Shown one piece after another: positions 55,301 through 62,653 of a stretch of DNA of 64,000 nucleotides (position 1 is the first letter of the stretch; each line of letters starts with the position of its first letter). The translations under genes were made by a program, and so were the position numbers. The notes below the pieces were generated by a model. That model was not told the DNA's origin. It was given only the letters and a program-made list of their open reading frames with translations, and searched no databases. The DNA comes from Pseudokineococcus lusitanus (lineage in GTDB: Bacteria > Actinomycetota > Actinomycetes > Actinomycetales > Quadrisphaeraceae): assembly GCF_003751265.1 (NCBI RefSeq), contig NZ_RJKN01000001.1, forward strand, positions 496,001 through 560,000. The letters are read 5' to 3'.

Positions 55301-55886
55301 GCTCGGACCAGGCGACCTCCTCGAGGACCTTCAGCCGTGCCACCTCGGGCGCCCGACGGCGCACGGCCAGCCACGCGAGCAGGGCGACGAGCGGGAAGAC
55401 GACGAGGGCGGGCCACCAGATGACCGCCGCGGCGACCCAGGCGGCGACGCTGCGCAGGGCCGCGCGGAGCGTCCCCCAGCCGACGGTCCGCAGGAGGGTG
55501 GAGAGCTGCCAGGCGTCGTCGTCGACGCGGTCGAACAGCTCTCCGACGCCCTGCTCCTCCAGGACGGGCACGGGCTGGCCCAGCACCCGGTCCACGAGGT
55601 CGCCGCGCAGGCGGCCCTCGGCCCGGCCGACGACCCCGGAGAAGAGGGTCCGGCCGGCCGTCTCGAGGAGGCCCGCCCCGACGAGCAGGGCGGTCAGCGC
55701 GACGACGAGGGCCGCCGTGGGGCCCTCGGCCAGCCGGCCGGCGACGACGGCCCCCACCGTCTCGGCGACGGCGGCGACGACGGCGGCGCCCAGCGCCGCC
55801 CACGAGCCGGCGGCCGCCAGCCGCCGCAGGTCCAGCGGGGCCGCGCGCGCCGGGCCCGCGGACGTCCTGCTCGCACCGGTGCACAC
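52314..55886 (-). CDS. Fused ABC exporter (TMD-NBD-TMD-NBD)
   Basis: 1190 residues, two half-transporters in one chain. NBD1 (about 330-580): Walker A GRSGSGKST, signature LSAGEEQLVAVARLL (degenerate), Walker B GLVVLDEATA. NBD2 (about 980-1190): Walker A GRVGSGKSS, consensus signature LSGGQVQRLALARAL, Walker B LLVADDVSSALD with Asp in place of the catalytic Glu. This gives one ordinary and one degenerate ATP site, as in heterodimeric exporters. Each TMD has about six helices. Substrate unknown. The GTG at 55886 has GAGGGG 5 nt upstream; a GTG at 55955 would add 23 residues. Confidence 0.9.
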   Translation of the reverse strand: MCTGASRTSAGPARAAPLDLRRLAAAGSWAALGAAVVAAVAETVGAVVAGRLAEGPTAALVVALTALLVGAGLLETAGRTLFSGVVGRAEGRLRGDLVDRVLGQPVPVLEEQGVGELFDRVDDDAWQLSTLLRTVGWGTLRAALRSVAAWVAAAVIWWPALVVFPLVALLAWLAVRRRAPEVARLKVLEEVAWSEHSSHLEESVAGRDDVRTSLGQPHVLRQYAVRSADLLRRVRATAAAASGLAGRAGLVLHLMLAGVAVVGVALVPGGTLGVGQLLSLWLLVSSFVGQLAQVSNNLPEIQEGLGALTRIRQLLSSPQEPVGGAAVPAGPLAVELRGLSVGYEGGFALQGVDLVVGAGTTCALVGRSGSGKSTLAKALSRAVEPAPGSVLVGGTDVVAADVEQLRRAVGVVTQRTELLAASLADNITLLADVPDGAVERAVRELGLDDWVAGLPDGLATRLGVGGVTLSAGEEQLVAVARLLVRDVGLVVLDEATARMDPQTEARVTRATDRLLAGRTGVVIAHRLSTTRRCDAVAVLDGGRLVQHGPRAAVAAAPGPFRELLRAAGEPTGTGPSAGDAAAAPTGPVGAPVAAAVPAQSRRPVDEPVGGARPPVRRVERREPRAAAPAPRTSLPRSVLRAVGTHRRWLAVGALGFLGVSLLGSSGAVSGWLWGGVVAGLERGEQPWWLVAGLVVSVVASPVCLLVAFRVYPLWWVGTTLRLRLAVLRGQTMQRRLLRTSPGEVTARALDSDRLMIYVDRWVDVLMGVLVVGATALAAERSLLAGGVVAAVLLGSALVSALGAPVMGRTARLAGDQRTVFGAALVSALEAVRTVKLAAAVPSVRRHLASVDDVRVAASVRENRTKALLEGVPVVLVQLGVAAGWALYLAGAWDLRTAVLVTTAVTGSAWFGTVAGAVVTEMPVARRWLGAAALLAGRGDLLAVPPGVDLVEGTAPAPRPVPRTPLRRLRLEGVTAVHDDGTVGVRDVDLEVGAGELVLLLGRVGSGKSSLLAALAGLVDHEGRVLWNDVDVDDPQTFLRPGQVAWVAQVPRVLSGTFADNVVLDHARHPDDALADARTSVDVERAGGHGALVGHRGVRLSGGQVQRLALARALATQAELLVADDVSSALDARTEVELWEALRGRGTTVIGSTSKRSALERADRVVVLEDGHVAATGRWRELAGDWGHLAG

Positions 55887-56035
55887 GGCTGCCCCTCGTC
55901 CCTCGGCGACCGGGGGCGGCGCCGACGGCGCCGGCTCGAACGCCGGTCGCCCCACGCTAGACCGGAGGTCCGACGGGGCCCGAGCGCTTTTCGCCGGGCC
56001 CCGCGGCCGTCACCGGCCCCGCGCCGCGAGGGGCG

Positions 56036-56674
56036 TCAGGAGAAGTCGGGCGAGGCGTCGCGCGTGCGCTTGAGCTCGTAGAAGCCCGGCGTCGAGGCGA
56101 CGGCGAGCACGCCGTCCCACAGCTTCCCGGCCGCCTCGCCCTTGGGCGCCGGCGTGACCACGGGGCCGAAGAAGGCGACCCCGGCTGCTGCGACGACGGG
56201 CGTGCCGACGTCCTGGCCGACCCGGTCGATGCCCTCGGCGTGGCTGGCGCGCAGCGCGGCGTCGTGGGCGTCCGCGTCCCCCGCCTCGACGAGCTCTGCG
56301 GGCAGGCCCACCTCGGCGAGCGCCTCGACGACGACCTCGCGCCAGTCCTTGCGGCCCCCGAGGTGGATGCGGGTGCCGATGGCGTCGTACAGCGGCTTCA
56401 CGTGCTCGGCGCCGTGCTGCTCCTTCGCCGCCGTCACGACGCGGACCGGCAGCCACGCCTTGTCCATCATCGCGCGGTACTCCTCGGGCAGGTCACGCCC
56501 CTCGTTGAGGACGGCGAGGCTCATGACGTGCCAGTCGACGTCGACGGGCCGCACCTGCTGCACCTCCATCATCCAGCGGGAGGTCATCCACGCCCACGGG
56601 CAGATGGGGTCGAACCAGAACTCGGCCGTCTCGCGGGCGGGGGTGGCCGGGGCGTCGGTGCTCGTCGTCGTCAT
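56036..56674 (-). CDS. DsbA-fold mycothiol-dependent nitroreductase/oxidoreductase (Rv2466c-like)
   Basis: 212 residues. It aligns by eye along its length with Mycobacterium tuberculosis Rv2466c: FWFDPICPWAWMTSRWM, VDWHVMSLAVLNEGRDLPEEYR, GTRIHLGGRKDW, GQDVGTPVVAAAGVAFFGPV and GFYELKRTRDASPDF. The active site is C25-P-W-A rather than CPWC, a one-cysteine form that can still make a mixed disulfide with mycothiol. It supports an actinomycete origin. The ATG is at 56674 (MTTTSTDAPATPAR); pepN is divergent. Confidence 0.87.
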   Translation of the reverse strand: MTTTSTDAPATPARETAEFWFDPICPWAWMTSRWMMEVQQVRPVDVDWHVMSLAVLNEGRDLPEEYRAMMDKAWLPVRVVTAAKEQHGAEHVKPLYDAIGTRIHLGGRKDWREVVVEALAEVGLPAELVEAGDADAHDAALRASHAEGIDRVGQDVGTPVVAAAGVAFFGPVVTPAPKGEAAGKLWDGVLAVASTPGFYELKRTRDASPDFS

Positions 56675-56811
56675 GCCGCGACCAGCGCCGGGGCGCGTGG
56701 CAGCATTCCGCGGGGCCCGCCCGACGGGGGGCCGCAGCACCCGGCCTGCAGCACAGCGGCCCGGGCCGAGAGCAGCGCGAGGCCCGCCCGGCGGGCCGAG
56801 GGGGGACCACC

Positions 56812-59370
56812 GTGCCCGGCACCAACCTCACGAGGGACGAGGCGCGGCAGCGCGCCGAGCTCGTGGCCGTCGACTCCTACGACGTGACGCTCGACCTCAC
56901 GCGGGGCGCCGACGTCTTCACCACGACGACGGTCGTCCGCTTCCGCGCGGCCGAGGGCGCCTCGACCTGGCTCGACCTCGTCGCCCCCTCGGTCACCGAG
57001 GTCGAGGTCAACGGCGAGCGCCGCGACCCGTCCGCCGTCGCCGACGGCGCCCGCGTGGCCCTCGACGGGCTCGCGGAGGAGAACGTCGTCCGGGTCGTCG
57101 CCGACGGCGCGTACATGACGACGGGCGAGGGCCTCCACCGCTTCGTCGACCCGGTGGACGACGAGGTCTACCTCTACAGCCAGTTCGAGGTGGCCGACGC
57201 CCGCCGCGTCTTCGCCGTCTTCGAGCAGCCCGACCTCAAGGCGACCTTCCGCTTCACCGTGACGGCGCCGGACCACTGGACCGTGGTCTCCGTGCAGCCG
57301 ACGCCCGAGCCGACGACGGCCGGGCCCGGCCGCGCCACGTGGTCCTTCGAGCCGACGCCGCGCCTCGCCCCGTACGTCACGGCGGTCGTCGCCGGGCCGT
57401 ACCACCGGGTCGACGGCGAGCTGACGAGCAGCGACGGGCGCACCGTCCCCCTCGGGGTCCTCTGCCGCGCCTCGCTGGCCGAGCACCTCGACGCGGAGGA
57501 GGTCCTCGACGTCACCCGGCGCGGGTTCGCGCATTACGAGCGCCTCTTCGACCTGCCGTACCCCTTCGCCAAGTACGACCAGCTCTTCGTGCCGGAGTTC
57601 AACGCGGGCGCGATGGAGAACGCCGGCGCGGTGACCTTCCTCGAGGACTACGTCTTCCGCAGCCGCGTCCCCGAGGCGATGGTCGAGCGGCGCGCCGTGA
57701 CGATCCTCCACGAGCTGGCCCACATGTGGTTCGGCGACCTCGTGACGATGCGCTGGTGGGACGACCTCTGGCTCAACGAGTCCTTCGCCGAGTACGCCTC
57801 CACCCAGGCGACGGCCGAGGCCACCCGCTGGTCCGACGCCTGGACGACGTTCTCGATCATGGAGAAGTCGTGGGCCTACCGGCAGGACCAGCTGCCGTCG
57901 ACGCACCCCGTCGTCGCCGACATCCGCGACCTCGAGGACGTCGAGGTCAACTTCGATGGGATCACCTACGCCAAGGGCGCCAGCGTCCTCACCCAGCTGG
58001 TCTCCTGGGTCGGCCGCGAGCACTTCGACGAGGGCGTCCGCCGCTACTTCCGCCGCCACGCGTACGGCAGCACCCAGCTCGCCGACCTCCTCGTCGAGCT
58101 GGAGGCCACCTCCGGCCGCGACCTCCGCTCGTGGTCGCGGGTCTGGCTGGAGCAGGCCGGCGTCACCACGCTGCGCCCGGAGATCACCGTCGACGACGAG
58201 GGCCGCATCGCCTCCCTCGCCGTCCTCCAGGAGGCCCCCGCCGAGCACCCGGTCCTGCGCCCGCACCGCCTCGCCGTCGGCTGCTACGAACGCGTCGACG
58301 ACCGCCTGCGGCGCACCCACCGCGTCGAGCTCGACGTCGACGGCGAGCGCACCGAGGTGCCCGACCTCGTCGGCGTCCCCCGCCCGGACCTGCTGCTGCT
58401 CAACGACGACGACCTCGCCTACGCGAAGGTGCGGCTCGACCCGACGTCGCTCGCGACCGCCGTCGCCGACCTCCCCCTCGTGGAGGACGGCCTCGCCCGC
58501 GCCCTCGTCTGGGGCGCGGTGTGGGACATGACCCGGGACGCCGAGACGCCCGTCGCGGACTTCGTCGAGCTCGTCCTGCGCGGCGTCACCGCCGAGCAGG
58601 CCTCCTCCTCCGTCGTCCTCGTCCTCCTCCGCCAGCTGGGCAGCGCGCTGCGCCAGTACGTCGCCCAGGAGCACCGCGAGGCCGTCCGGGCCGAGGTCGC
58701 CGGCCGCCTCCTCGAGCTCACCCGCTCGGCGCCCCCCGGCAGCGACCTCCAGCTCCAGCTGCTGCGCGCCTCGGCCGCCCACGCCGCGACGCCCGACCAG
58801 CTGTCCGCCCTCCGCGGCGTCCTCGACGGCCGGGCCCCGCTCCCCGGCCTCGCGGTCGACGTCGACCTCGGCTGGGAGCTGCTCACCGCCCTCGTCGCCG
58901 CCGGCGACGCCGGCGAGGACGAGGTCCGTGCCATGGCCGACCGCGACGACACCGCCCGCGGCCGCCGCCTCGCCGTCACCGCCCTCGCCGCCCGGCCGGA
59001 GCCGGCCGTCAAGGAGGAGGTGTGGGCGTCGGTCGTCGACCGCGGCGACACCCCCGTCGTCCTCCAGGGCGCTGCCATCGACGGCTTCACCCGCGTCCGC
59101 GACGTCGCCCTCCTCGCCCCCTTCGTCGACCGCTACTTCGACGCGGTCGAGCGGGTCTGGGCCGAGCGGACGAACGAGACGGCCCAGCAGGTCGTCCTGG
59201 GCCTGTTCCCCGACCAGGGCGACGGCGCCGACGTCGTCGCGCGGACGACCGCCTGGCTGGACGCCCACCCCGACGCGCCGTCGGGGCTGCGGCGCCTCAC
59301 CGCCGAGAACCGGGACGGCGTGCTCCGGGCCCAGCGCGCGCAGGAGCTCGACCGGCGCTCGCGGGCCTGA
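56812..59370 (+). CDS. pepN: Aminopeptidase N (M1 family)
   Basis: 852 residues. It removes N-terminal amino acids from peptides in the cytosol. The exopeptidase motif GAMEN is at 266-270 and the zinc site is H300-E-L-A-H304 with E323 (LWLNESFAEY). The catalytic Tyr region follows. The C-terminal ~330 residues are an ERAP1-like helical domain (ending RRLTAENRDGVLRAQRAQEL). GAGGGGG lies a few nt before the GTG. No signal peptide. A strong terminator follows 20 bp downstream. Confidence 0.96.
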   Translation: MPGTNLTRDEARQRAELVAVDSYDVTLDLTRGADVFTTTTVVRFRAAEGASTWLDLVAPSVTEVEVNGERRDPSAVADGARVALDGLAEENVVRVVADGAYMTTGEGLHRFVDPVDDEVYLYSQFEVADARRVFAVFEQPDLKATFRFTVTAPDHWTVVSVQPTPEPTTAGPGRATWSFEPTPRLAPYVTAVVAGPYHRVDGELTSSDGRTVPLGVLCRASLAEHLDAEEVLDVTRRGFAHYERLFDLPYPFAKYDQLFVPEFNAGAMENAGAVTFLEDYVFRSRVPEAMVERRAVTILHELAHMWFGDLVTMRWWDDLWLNESFAEYASTQATAEATRWSDAWTTFSIMEKSWAYRQDQLPSTHPVVADIRDLEDVEVNFDGITYAKGASVLTQLVSWVGREHFDEGVRRYFRRHAYGSTQLADLLVELEATSGRDLRSWSRVWLEQAGVTTLRPEITVDDEGRIASLAVLQEAPAEHPVLRPHRLAVGCYERVDDRLRRTHRVELDVDGERTEVPDLVGVPRPDLLLLNDDDLAYAKVRLDPTSLATAVADLPLVEDGLARALVWGAVWDMTRDAETPVADFVELVLRGVTAEQASSSVVLVLLRQLGSALRQYVAQEHREAVRAEVAGRLLELTRSAPPGSDLQLQLLRASAAHAATPDQLSALRGVLDGRAPLPGLAVDVDLGWELLTALVAAGDAGEDEVRAMADRDDTARGRRLAVTALAARPEPAVKEEVWASVVDRGDTPVVLQGAAIDGFTRVRDVALLAPFVDRYFDAVERVWAERTNETAQQVVLGLFPDQGDGADVVARTTAWLDAHPDAPSGLRRLTAENRDGVLRAQRAQELDRRSRA

Positions 59371-59392
59371 CCCGGCTCCGCCCCACGACGAG

Positions 59393-59440
59393 AGCCTCTG
59401 CACGGGCGGCGGGATCGATCCCGCCGCCCGTGCAGAGGCT
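59393..59440 (+). terminator. Terminator behind pepN
   Basis: A perfect 22-bp inverted repeat (59393-59414 with 59419-59440) with loop TCGA, 22 bp after the pepN stop. Confidence 0.85.
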
Positions 59441-59549
59441 CCTCGCGTCACCACCACCGTCGACGCCGACCGGCACGCCCTCCGCGCGCCGGTCACCCGC
59501 CCGCGCACGATCGGTGACAGCCGGCCGACGCGACGGCGACACCGCCACC

Positions 59550-60131
59550 ATGCCCACCACGGCCGCGGGACGCGCGACCCCCCGACGACGCCTCGCCCTG
59601 CCCATCAGCGCCGGTCTGGCGATGTGGTTCTCCGCGCAGTACCTCCTGGCCCTGCCCGCGGCTCACGACACCGACGGCTTCCGGACGTGGGCCCTGGCCG
59701 CCCGGTGGGGCATCAGCACCACAGGGGCGGTGCTCGCACTCGGGTGCGCCTACCGGCTGGCGCGCCGCCTCGAGGACCACCTCACGTCCCGGGCGGGTGC
59801 CTCGCAGCGGCAACAGCTCGCCCGGCCGGACGCGCCGCGCCGCAGTCGCCGGTCGGCCGCCCCCGTCCTCATCGCCGTCGGCGCCGCGGCGACCGCGGCG
59901 TCCGAGCTGCTGTGGGTCTCGGCCGGCCCGCTGCCGTCGTGGGCCTTCGTCCTCGTCGACCTCGTCGGCCTCGTCGTGGCCCCCGCGGCGATCACCCTGG
60001 GCGTCTACCTCGCCCTGCGCCGGCTCGAGGACCACCTCGCCGGCCGCCACCGCACGAGGGCGCCGACGGCGCCCGAGGCCGGGAGGGAGCGCCACGCCTC
60101 GGGCATGACCACCCCGTACGTCAGGGGCTGA
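59550..60131 (+). CDS. Four-helix membrane protein with internally duplicated halves
   Basis: 193 residues. Four hydrophobic segments are seen at about 15-35, 52-70, 103-124 and 131-156. The cytosolic end of the second and of the fourth carries the same heptapeptide RRLEDHL (72-78 and 157-163), 85 residues apart, so the protein looks like a duplicated 2-TM unit. I know no family for it. The ATG at 59550 has no clear ribosome site. It is flanked by pepN's terminator upstream and the converging malQ gene. Confidence 0.65.
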   Translation: MPTTAAGRATPRRRLALPISAGLAMWFSAQYLLALPAAHDTDGFRTWALAARWGISTTGAVLALGCAYRLARRLEDHLTSRAGASQRQQLARPDAPRRSRRSAAPVLIAVGAAATAASELLWVSAGPLPSWAFVLVDLVGLVVAPAAITLGVYLALRRLEDHLAGRHRTRAPTAPEAGRERHASGMTTPYVRG

Positions 60132-60291
60132 CGCCCGCACCTCGAGGCTCCCGGGGCACCGGCGCAGCCCAGGTCCACGACCGGTGGCGCTCGCCCGGAC
60201 GTCGTCGGACGCCCGGGCGGTGCCGGCCCCGGACGCCGGAGAGGCGCCCCCCACCGGGACCGGGCGTCGACGACGTCACGGCCCGTCCGGC

Positions 60292-62466
60292 TCAGCGGAT
60301 CGGGTGGTCCGTCAGCAGCGCGTCGAGGAGCGAGCGGACCCGGGGGTGGCGGGGCAGGTCCTCGAGGAGGACCGGGTCGCCCGCGCCGTCGCCGAGGGGC
60401 ACGCGCCAGTTGGGGTACTGCTCGTGGGTGCCCGGCTGGTTCTGGGTGCGGCGCTCGCCGACGGCGTCGGGGAGGGAGACGCCGAGGAGGCGGCTCGGGG
60501 ACGCCCGGAGGAGGCGGTGGAGGCCCTCGACGAGCTGGCGCTCGGTCGGGTCGTCCGGGACCAGGCCGCGCTCGGCGAGCTGGGCGACGACGGACGCTCG
60601 GTCGGCCTCGTCGACGCGGCGCTCCTCCTCGACCGGGCGGGTCAGCAGGCCGAGGCGGTCGCGGAGGTCGATGTGCTCGCCGGCGAGGTAGCCCGCGGTC
60701 GGCGGGAGGTCGTGCGTCGTCACGGTCGCCATGCACAGCTCGCGCCAGCGCTCGGGGGGCAGCGGCGCGCCGTCCTGCGTGCGCTCGAACCACAGGACGG
60801 ACGTGCCGAGCACGCCGCGCTCGCGCAGGTGGTCGCGCACCCACGGCTCGACGACCCCGAGGTCCTCGCCGACGACGACGGCGCCCGCGCGGTGCGCCTC
60901 CAGGGCGAGGACGCCGACCATCGCCTCGTGGTCGTAGCGCACGTACGTGCCGGCGTCCGGGCCGAGGCCGGCCGGGACCCACCACAGGCGGAACAGACCC
61001 ATGACGTGGTCGACGCGCACGCCGCCCGCGTGCCGCAGGACGGTGCGGACCATGTCGCGGTACGGCGCGTAGCCCAGCTCCGCGAGGCGGTCCGGCCGCC
61101 ACGGCGGCTGGCTCCAGTCCTGGCCCTGCTGGTTGAAGGCGTCCGGCGGGGCGCCCACCGTGATGCCGCGGGCCAGGGCCGCGCCCAGCGTCCACGTGTC
61201 GGCACCGACCGGGTGCACGCCGACGGCGAGGTCGTGGACGACGCCGAGCGCCATGCCGGCGCGGGTCGCCGTGCGCTGCGCGGCCTCCAGCTGCTCGTCG
61301 ACGACCCACTGCAGCCACTCGTGGAAGCGGGCGCCGTCGGCGACCTCCCCGACGAGGCGGCGCTGCTCCGCGCTGCCGTGGTCGTGCGCGGCGTCCGGCC
61401 ACCGCGAGGACGGCAGGCCGTACCGGTCGGCGAGCGCGCACCACGTCGCGAAGTCCGCGAGCCCCTGCCCCTCGCGCGCCCGGAAGGCGGCGAAGGCGGC
61501 CTCGCGGGCGTCGCTGCGCCCGGCCTCGAAGACCGTCCGCAGCGCGGACCGCTTGGCGGCCCACACGGCGTCGCGGTCCACGAGCGCACCGGAGGCGGAG
61601 GCCGCGCGCAGCTCCTCGGCCGCCCACTCGAGGACCGCGCGGTCGGTCGAGGGCAGGTACGCCGTCTCGCGGACGTCCTCGACCCTGATGTAGACGGGGT
61701 TGACGAAGCGCCGGGTCGTCGGCAGGTACGGCGAGGGCTCCATCGGCGCGACCGGCTCGGCCGCGTGCAGCGGGTTGACGAGGACGAAGTCGGCGCCGAG
61801 ACCGCCGCTCCAGGAGGCGAGCTCGGCGAGGTCGGCGGTGTCGCCGAGGCCCCACGAGCGGCGCGAGCGCACCGAGTACAGCTGCGCCATGAGGCCCCAG
61901 TGCTGCCCGTCGCGCACCCCCTCGGGCAGCTCGAGCCGCGAGGGCGTGACCGCCAGCGGCGCCGTCGCGGTGGGGGCGTCGTCGCCGGCGTGGTCGCCCA
62001 CCCACGCGCGCAGCTCGTGCCACCCGAGCGGGGTGTCCGCCGGCACCGCGAGGACGGCCCGGCCGACGAGCGCGCCGTCGACGGTGCGGGGCTCGGTCCA
62101 GCGGTCCAGCTGGGCCAGCGGCACCGTGCGCCCGTCCTCGCGGACGAGCTCGCAGCGCACCGTCTCCCCGTGGGGCACGTGGACCTCGACCTCGCCGACG
62201 CGGCCGTCGCGCAGGACGACGACCGGCGGGAGGGTGCGGCGCCAGGGCGCCTCGTCCACGGCCACGAGGGCGGCCTCGACGGCGTCGTCGCCGTCGGCGT
62301 CCACGTCGAGGGCGGCGAGGACGGCGACGACGGTGCTGGCGGGCACGTGCACGTGCCGTCCCTGCCAGTCGTGGTACTCGACGGCGACGCCGTACCGACG
62401 GGCCAGCTCCTGCAGCCGCTCCGAGGGGGCGGCGGCAGCGGTGGAGGTGTCGGGGGCGTCGGGCAT
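60292..62466 (-). CDS. malQ: 4-alpha-glucanotransferase (amylomaltase)
   Basis: 724 residues, GH77 family. It moves glucan chains between maltodextrins. The N-terminal ~190 residues are the extra beta-rich domain seen in actinobacterial and E. coli-type MalQ. The GH77 core shows WGLMAQLYSVRSRRSWGLGD, DFVLVNPLHAAEPVAPMEPSPY, GGVRVDHVMGLFRLWWVP (nucleophile Asp), VVVGEDLGVVEP (acid/base Glu) and TTHDLPPTAGYL, ending with the typical GTHEQYPNWRVPL. GGAG is 4 nt before the ATG. No other glycogen or maltose gene is adjacent. Confidence 0.95.
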   Translation of the reverse strand: MPDAPDTSTAAAAPSERLQELARRYGVAVEYHDWQGRHVHVPASTVVAVLAALDVDADGDDAVEAALVAVDEAPWRRTLPPVVVLRDGRVGEVEVHVPHGETVRCELVREDGRTVPLAQLDRWTEPRTVDGALVGRAVLAVPADTPLGWHELRAWVGDHAGDDAPTATAPLAVTPSRLELPEGVRDGQHWGLMAQLYSVRSRRSWGLGDTADLAELASWSGGLGADFVLVNPLHAAEPVAPMEPSPYLPTTRRFVNPVYIRVEDVRETAYLPSTDRAVLEWAAEELRAASASGALVDRDAVWAAKRSALRTVFEAGRSDAREAAFAAFRAREGQGLADFATWCALADRYGLPSSRWPDAAHDHGSAEQRRLVGEVADGARFHEWLQWVVDEQLEAAQRTATRAGMALGVVHDLAVGVHPVGADTWTLGAALARGITVGAPPDAFNQQGQDWSQPPWRPDRLAELGYAPYRDMVRTVLRHAGGVRVDHVMGLFRLWWVPAGLGPDAGTYVRYDHEAMVGVLALEAHRAGAVVVGEDLGVVEPWVRDHLRERGVLGTSVLWFERTQDGAPLPPERWRELCMATVTTHDLPPTAGYLAGEHIDLRDRLGLLTRPVEEERRVDEADRASVVAQLAERGLVPDDPTERQLVEGLHRLLRASPSRLLGVSLPDAVGERRTQNQPGTHEQYPNWRVPLGDGAGDPVLLEDLPRHPRVRSLLDALLTDHPIR

Positions 62467-62640
62467 GGTGCTCCGTCCGGGGGGAGTGCACGGGGGCGCG
62501 GCGGTCGGCTCCCGCGGCGGCGGCGGGCGGCCCCGCGAGGGGGCCGAGGGCCGCTCGGATCCTGCCAGAGCGGGCACCGCCCGGCCCGTCGACGGAGCAG
62601 GGTCCGACCTCGGGCTGACGACCAGGGGCGACGCCGCTCC

Positions 62641-62646
62641 TACAGT
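62641..62646 (+). promoter_or_regulatory. -10 element of the histidine kinase gene, leaderless start
   Basis: TACAGT ends 7 nt before the GTG at 62654, with no ribosome site between, fitting a leaderless transcript. Confidence 0.5.
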
Positions 62647-62653
62647 CGACGTC

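Noticed and set aside
52326-56081. A 1251-codon open frame antisense to the ABC exporter
   Set aside because: Same cause: the complementary strand carries perfect Walker and signature motifs, and the antisense product is a featureless Arg/Glu/Asp-rich chain.
56671-59508. A 945-codon minus-strand frame across pepN
   Set aside because: The plus strand has GAMEN and HELAH motifs in the right spacing; the antisense product has no recognisable domain.
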